A program made the position numbers and the translations under genes. From Verrucomicrobiales bacterium (GTDB lineage Bacteria; Verrucomicrobiota; Verrucomicrobiia; Limisphaerales; SXQI01), in NCBI GenBank assembly GCA_028293365.1, contig JAQGOX010000900.1:1-5990 (forward strand): 5,990 nucleotides of DNA, written 5' to 3'. The notes under the pieces were generated by a model. The model ran no database searches. It was not told the origin of the DNA and saw nothing but the letters and a program-made list of their open reading frames with translations. Position 1 is the first letter of the stretch. Each line of letters opens with the position of its first letter. Of this stretch, positions 5,985 to 5,990 are shown piece after piece.

Positions 5985-5990
5985 CTCATC

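Overview
The window holds five complete genes and one partial gene, all on the minus strand and so transcribed right to left. In transcription order they are: an integral membrane protein that fuses SpmA-like and SpmB-like nucleoside-recognition domains (5932 to 4628); the nucleotide exchange factor GrpE (4505 to 3960); the chaperone DnaJ (3943 to 2795); the 16S rRNA methyltransferase RsmE (2767 to 2003); an exported, low-complexity protein of unknown function (1888 to 836); and the first 223 residues of a PfkB-family sugar kinase that runs off the left edge (671 to 1). No RNA gene, CRISPR array, insertion sequence or other mobile element is visible, and no stretch over 300 bases lacks a gene.

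The organism is a bacterium. Verrucomicrobiota, or more broadly the PVC group, is the best guess. It rests on the resemblance of the PfkB kinase to sugar kinases I remember from that phylum, on the fused SpmA-SpmB protein, and on the grpE-dnaJ-rsmE order without dnaK. This is recall-based inference, not a search result. Nothing indicates recent transfer: the genes are co-directional, tightly packed and mostly housekeeping.

The grpE-dnaJ-rsmE block looks like one operon, with gaps of 4 to 16 bp (depending on the dnaJ start) and 27 bp. GrpE and DnaJ are the two co-chaperones of DnaK; dnaK and the repressor gene hrcA are absent here. RsmE commonly lies close downstream of dnaJ in other bacteria. 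The spmA-spmB fusion upstream is separated from grpE by 122 bp, and grpE has its own Shine-Dalgarno sequence and a weak candidate promoter.

The exported protein and the kinase each appear to have their own promoter. Both candidate promoters share the identical 10-mer CTGTATAAAA at the -10 position. The promoter of the exported protein is close to the sigma-70 consensus and lies so near the ATG at 1888 that the transcript would have a leader of only about 7-8 nt. This argues against the longer TTG-initiated reading frame from 1960.

Most of the window is ordinary. The points most worth a second look are the exported protein with its single conserved-looking motif, the spmA-spmB fusion, the near-leaderless promoter, and two inverted repeats upstream of genes.
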